The notes under the pieces were generated by a model that ran no database searches, had not been told where the DNA came from, and saw only the letters and a program-made list of their open reading frames with translations. DNA of 64,000 nucleotides from CAXXOK01 sp963678055 (GTDB taxonomy: Bacteria; Bacillota; Clostridia; Christensenellales; Aristaeellaceae). Positions 61,051 through 64,000 of the stretch are shown one piece after another (within the stretch, counting starts at the first letter, position 1; every line of letters begins with the position of its first letter). The stretch spans positions 1,116,001 through 1,180,000 of the forward strand of contig OY782679.1 in the NCBI GenBank assembly GCA_963678055.1, given 5' to 3'. The position numbers were made by a program, and so were the translations under genes.

Positions 61051-61056
61051 TATAAT
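61051..61056 (+). promoter_or_regulatory. -10 element of gapN
   Basis: A perfect TATAAT about 60 bases before the ATG; only a weak TTTGAA at a 15-bp spacing serves as -35. Confidence 0.45.
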
Positions 61057-61116
61057 AAAACCGTATAGGTTTGGCGTTGAACCGCATCAACACGACATAG
61101 AAACGAGGATATAACA

Positions 61117-62577
61117 ATGTTTCAGCATATGTGTAATGGAGAGAAAGACTTCTGCAACCTCTTTGACGGACAGTGGGTGGAAGCGTCTTCCAGCAAGTTC
61201 CTGACCATTGTATCCCCGGTGGACGGATCGTTGGTCGGCCGCGTACCTGCCATGAGCCGCGAGGATGTGGACAGGGCAATCCGTAACACCAAGGACAGCC
61301 TGCCCGTGTGGGCCAATACGCCCATTCATGAGCGTGCGAGCGTGTTCTATCGCGCGGCAGATCTGCTGGAGCAGCACGCTGATGAGATTGCAAAAGTACT
61401 GACCATGGAAATCGCCAAGGACAGCAAGTCTGCCTGGTTTGAAGTGCAGCGCACGGCGGATTTCTTCCGCTTTACCGCGGATGCGGGCAAAAGCATGGCG
61501 GGTGAAGCAATCAGCGGGGATAACTTCCCCGGTGGGTCCAAGAATAAGCTGTCCTATGTCAGCCGCGTACCGCTTGGCACGGTGCTGGCGATATCGCCGT
61601 TTAACTATCCCATCAACCTGTCGGCATCCAAAATTGCCCCGGCGCTGATCGGCGGTAACGCGGTGCTGCTAAAACCGGCCAGTCAGGGGGCTATCAGTGC
61701 CCTGTACCTGGCCGATATTTTGCAGGAAGCCGGGCTCCCGAAAGGAGTCATGAACACCATTACCGGACGCGGCAGCGAGCTCGGCGATTATATTGTGACC
61801 CATCCGGGGATTAACTTTATTAACTTCACCGGCAGTACGGCGGTGGGCAAGCACATCGCCAAGGAAGCCGGTATGGTGCCGCTGATGCTGGAACTGGGCG
61901 GCAAGGATGCTGCGATTGTTCTGCCCGATGCCGATTTCGACTTTGCGGCGCAGACCATTATCTCCGGCGCATATTCTTACGCCGGACAGCGCTGCACAGC
62001 TGTGAAACGCATTCTGGCGACCGATGCGGTCGCCGATCAACTGGTGCCCAAACTACTGGAGGGCATTGCCAAGCTGAAGGTGGGGGACCCGCGTGAAAAC
62101 GCCACGATCATCCCGCTGATTAACACCCAGGCAGCGGATTTTGTCATGGAACTCATAGACGATGCCGTGGCAAAGGGTGCCAAGGTGCTCACGGGCGGAA
62201 CCCGCGAGGGCAACCTGATTCAGCCGACTTTGGTGGATAAAGTGACCACCGATATGCGTCTGGCCTGGGAGGAGCCGTTTGGCCCTGTATTGCCGATTCT
62301 TCGTGTGAAGACGATTGACGAAGCCATCGACATCGCCAACCGCTCGGAGTACGGCTTACAGTCTTCGGTATTCACCAAGAATATTCACGATGCGTTCTAC
62401 ATTGCCAACCGGCTTGAGGTCGGCACGGTGCAAATCAACAATAAAACCGAGCGCGGGCCGGACCACTTCCCGTTCCTGGGTGTGAAGGCATCCGGCATGG
62501 GTACGCAGGGCGTAAAATATGCCATCGAAGCGATGACACGGCCCAAAGCCATCGTGTTCAACTTGCAGGAAAGCTAA
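61117..62577 (+). CDS. gapN: NADP-dependent non-phosphorylating glyceraldehyde-3-phosphate dehydrogenase
   Basis: A 486-residue aldehyde dehydrogenase superfamily member. It would oxidise glyceraldehyde-3-phosphate directly to 3-phosphoglycerate, yielding NADPH and bypassing one substrate-level ATP. The catalytic cysteine is in YAGQRCTAVKR, the general-base glutamate in LMLELGGKDAA. The C-terminal NKTERGPDHFPFLGVKASGMGTQGVKYAIEAMTR is characteristic of GapN rather than of other aldehyde dehydrogenases. Ribosome site GAGGATATAAC. It precedes a 2-oxoacid oxidoreductase gene by 42 bp and may share its transcript. Confidence 0.9.
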   Translation: MFQHMCNGEKDFCNLFDGQWVEASSSKFLTIVSPVDGSLVGRVPAMSREDVDRAIRNTKDSLPVWANTPIHERASVFYRAADLLEQHADEIAKVLTMEIAKDSKSAWFEVQRTADFFRFTADAGKSMAGEAISGDNFPGGSKNKLSYVSRVPLGTVLAISPFNYPINLSASKIAPALIGGNAVLLKPASQGAISALYLADILQEAGLPKGVMNTITGRGSELGDYIVTHPGINFINFTGSTAVGKHIAKEAGMVPLMLELGGKDAAIVLPDADFDFAAQTIISGAYSYAGQRCTAVKRILATDAVADQLVPKLLEGIAKLKVGDPRENATIIPLINTQAADFVMELIDDAVAKGAKVLTGGTREGNLIQPTLVDKVTTDMRLAWEEPFGPVLPILRVKTIDEAIDIANRSEYGLQSSVFTKNIHDAFYIANRLEVGTVQINNKTERGPDHFPFLGVKASGMGTQGVKYAIEAMTRPKAIVFNLQES

Positions 62578-62619
62578 GAAAGAAAGTCAAATACCTACAA
62601 TAATAAGGGGGAATAACAA

Positions 62620-64000
62620 ATGAATTTATGTATTGGCGGTGCGGCAGGAGACGGCATTGAAACGATGGCCGGCATTCTGGAAAAAACGTTGCAGCGCTCT
62701 GGATTCTATGTGCATTCCATACGCGATTTTATGTCTCGCATTCGCGGTGGGCATAACTTTGCGCAGGTCCGCTTTGATGTGGAACCGGTGAAAGCACATA
62801 GAGATGCGCTGGATATTTTAATTGCGTATGATCTGCGCAGTTATGACCAGCACAAAGACCGCTTGAAAGAGGATGGCATACTATTGGCCGATCCCCAGCT
62901 TGAGATTGAGGACAAACGGCTGCTGCCGATTGCGCTGAAATCGCTGGCGAAGGAATCCGGCAGTGCGCGCACAATCGGTGTTGTTTGCATCGGTGCGCTG
63001 GCAAAACTGCTGGGACTGTCAATGGAAACGGCGGAGACGGTGCTCAAAGAGTCGCTGCCTGAAAAACTGGTGGCGATGAACCTAACGGCGGTTCGCAAGG
63101 GCTACGATAGCATAGAGGAATCCAAAACGCTTCAATCGGCAGATGTCAAAGGGCAGCTGCTGGTGAGCGGTGCGGAAGCCCTGTCGATGGGCGCGATTGC
63201 CGGTGGACTGCGCTTTTACAGCGCGTATCCGATGTCCCCGTCCACATCAATCTTGAACTTTGTTACCGCGCATGCCGAGGAATTCGGTTTGGCGGTGGAG
63301 CAGGCGGAGGATGAAATCGCCGCCATCAATATGGGGCTTGGCGCTTCGTTTGCGGGTGCCAATGCCATGGTCGGCACCAGCGGCGGCGGATTTGCGCTGA
63401 TGGTCGAGGCCCTTGGTCTGGCTGGCATTGCGGAACTGCCGATTGTGATGGTCGACGTGCAACGCCCCGGCCCGGCAACCGGACTGCCGACCCGCACCGA
63501 GCAGAGCGATCTGCTGTTTCTGTGCTTTGCCTCCCAGGGCGAGTTCCCGCGCATGGTGATCGCGGTTCGCAATCACACCGACGCGTTTTATCAAACAGCG
63601 CGTGCTATGCAGCTGGCGAAAAAATATCAGATTCCTGTTCTGGTGCTGTCAGATCAGTACCTGGCGGATTCGTCCGCGACGATTGACCCGCTTGATGTTA
63701 AAAGAGCGGCCAGCAGCGTAAAACCGCTGGAGCAAGGTACGGTTGATACCGAGAACTACCTGCGCTATCAGTATACGGACAACGGTATTTCGCCGATGCT
63801 TGTTCCCGGTAAGACGGACGCTTTAGTGCGGTCCGACAGCGACGAGCACACGGAAGAAGGCACCATCACTGAAAGCGCTGAAGTGCGCGTAAAGATGGTG
63901 GACAAACGCGCCCGCAAGCTGGACTTGCTGGCGGAGGAACTGCTGGAGCCTGCATACACCGGCGCTGACAATGCCGAGATCCTGCTGCTGGGCTTTGGTA
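62620..64000 (+). CDS. 2-oxoacid:acceptor oxidoreductase, fused gamma-alpha subunit (partial)
   Basis: The reading frame opens with an ATG behind AAGGGGG and remains open for 460 codons to the window edge. Residues 1 to about 185 form the gamma domain (CIGGAAGDGIETMAGILEK, then SRIRGGHNFAQVRF), and from about 190 the alpha (pyrimidine-binding) domain begins (VSGAEALSMGAIAGGLRFYSAYPMSPSTSI, then DEIAAINMGLGASFAG and GTSGGGFALMVEALGLAGIAELPIV). This gamma-alpha fusion is the KorA-type subunit of 2-oxoglutarate or branched-chain 2-oxoacid:ferredoxin oxidoreductase. The beta subunit should follow outside the window. The 2-oxoacid is not determinable here. Confidence 0.9.
   Translation, partial: MNLCIGGAAGDGIETMAGILEKTLQRSGFYVHSIRDFMSRIRGGHNFAQVRFDVEPVKAHRDALDILIAYDLRSYDQHKDRLKEDGILLADPQLEIEDKRLLPIALKSLAKESGSARTIGVVCIGALAKLLGLSMETAETVLKESLPEKLVAMNLTAVRKGYDSIEESKTLQSADVKGQLLVSGAEALSMGAIAGGLRFYSAYPMSPSTSILNFVTAHAEEFGLAVEQAEDEIAAINMGLGASFAGANAMVGTSGGGFALMVEALGLAGIAELPIVMVDVQRPGPATGLPTRTEQSDLLFLCFASQGEFPRMVIAVRNHTDAFYQTARAMQLAKKYQIPVLVLSDQYLADSSATIDPLDVKRAASSVKPLEQGTVDTENYLRYQYTDNGISPMLVPGKTDALVRSDSDEHTEEGTITESAEVRVKMVDKRARKLDLLAEELLEPAYTGADNAEILLLGFG

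Noticed and set aside
1..64000. CRISPR arrays, tRNA/rRNA genes, insertion sequences or prophage
   Set aside because: No regularly spaced repeats, no cloverleaf or rRNA sequences, no transposase, integrase or phage structural genes were recognised on reading the whole window.

Overview
The window looks like a stretch of core chromosome from a moderately GC-rich, strictly fermentative member of the Bacillota, most probably class Clostridia. The evidence is the fused IspH-ribosomal protein S1 gene, two T-box leaders, a HutP-family gene beside cmk, short HisG paired with HisZ, ybxF ahead of rpsL, sigma-A promoters with 16-18 bp spacers, strong AGGAGG ribosome sites and frequent TTG/GTG starts. 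The metabolism (Na+-pumping biotin decarboxylase, a probable Re-type citrate synthase, GapN, a 2-oxoacid:ferredoxin-type oxidoreductase, Fe-alcohol dehydrogenase) fits an anaerobe. I cannot name the genus. I found no rRNA, tRNA, CRISPR array, insertion sequence or prophage.

Layout. 1-6.7 kb: a translationally coupled sugar operon (GH1, GH13, GH36 alpha-galactosidase, GPH symporter). 6.7-9.5 kb, minus strand: serS behind a serine T-box, and a beta-lactamase-fold serine hydrolase. 9.6-14.8 kb, plus: SWIM-SNF2 helicase, SRAP protein, membrane diguanylate cyclase. 14.8-20.1 kb, plus: proS (archaeal/eukaryal-type) behind a proline T-box, a HAD phosphatase, then P1 peptidase-acpS-nnr. 20.1-21.5 kb, minus: a thioredoxin-like protein with an acidic repeat plus CcdA. 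21.6-24.5 kb, plus: aspartate aminotransferase, an intergenic cluster of DnaA-box-like 9-mers, and the Re-citrate-synthase-like gene. 24.6-30.7 kb, minus: CDF transporter, a frameshifted DUF4256 gene, ispH-rpsA, plsC, cmk, hutP, preceded by a strong 6S RNA candidate. 30.8-33.1 kb: EamA transporter and dGTPase. 33.2-41.5 kb, minus: a complete ten-gene histidine operon (hisZGDCBHAF-IE-K) with almost all genes overlapping. 41.7-49.1 kb, plus: metY-like gene, then ybxF-rpsL-rpsG-fusA-rpmG-secE-nusG-rplK-rplA ending in a terminator, an unusual joining of the str and secE-nusG-rplKA blocks without tuf, rplJL or rpoBC. 49.2-50.8 kb, minus: TraB/GumN protein and YugP zinc protease. 51.0-56.0 kb, minus: a five-gene biotin-dependent Na+-translocating decarboxylase cluster carrying two different carboxyltransferases. 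56.3-58.7 kb: divergent purC and purA. 58.8-64 kb, plus: Fe-ADH, a small membrane protein with its XRE regulator and a flavodoxin stub, gapN, and the start of a 2-oxoacid oxidoreductase alpha subunit that runs off the window.

How it fits together. Several genes meet at oxaloacetate: aminotransferase (aspartate to oxaloacetate), Re-citrate synthase-like enzyme, and oxaloacetate/methylmalonyl-CoA decarboxylase, which would build a Na+ gradient. GapN would give NADPH at the cost of one ATP, and the 2-oxoacid oxidoreductase would give reduced ferredoxin. The most notable observations are the 6S RNA candidate (30557-30745), an arginine at S12 position 88 (the classic streptomycin-resistance substitution, here apparently native), the rearranged ribosomal operon, the two-headed Na+ decarboxylase cluster and the DnaA-box-like cluster at 22894-23087.
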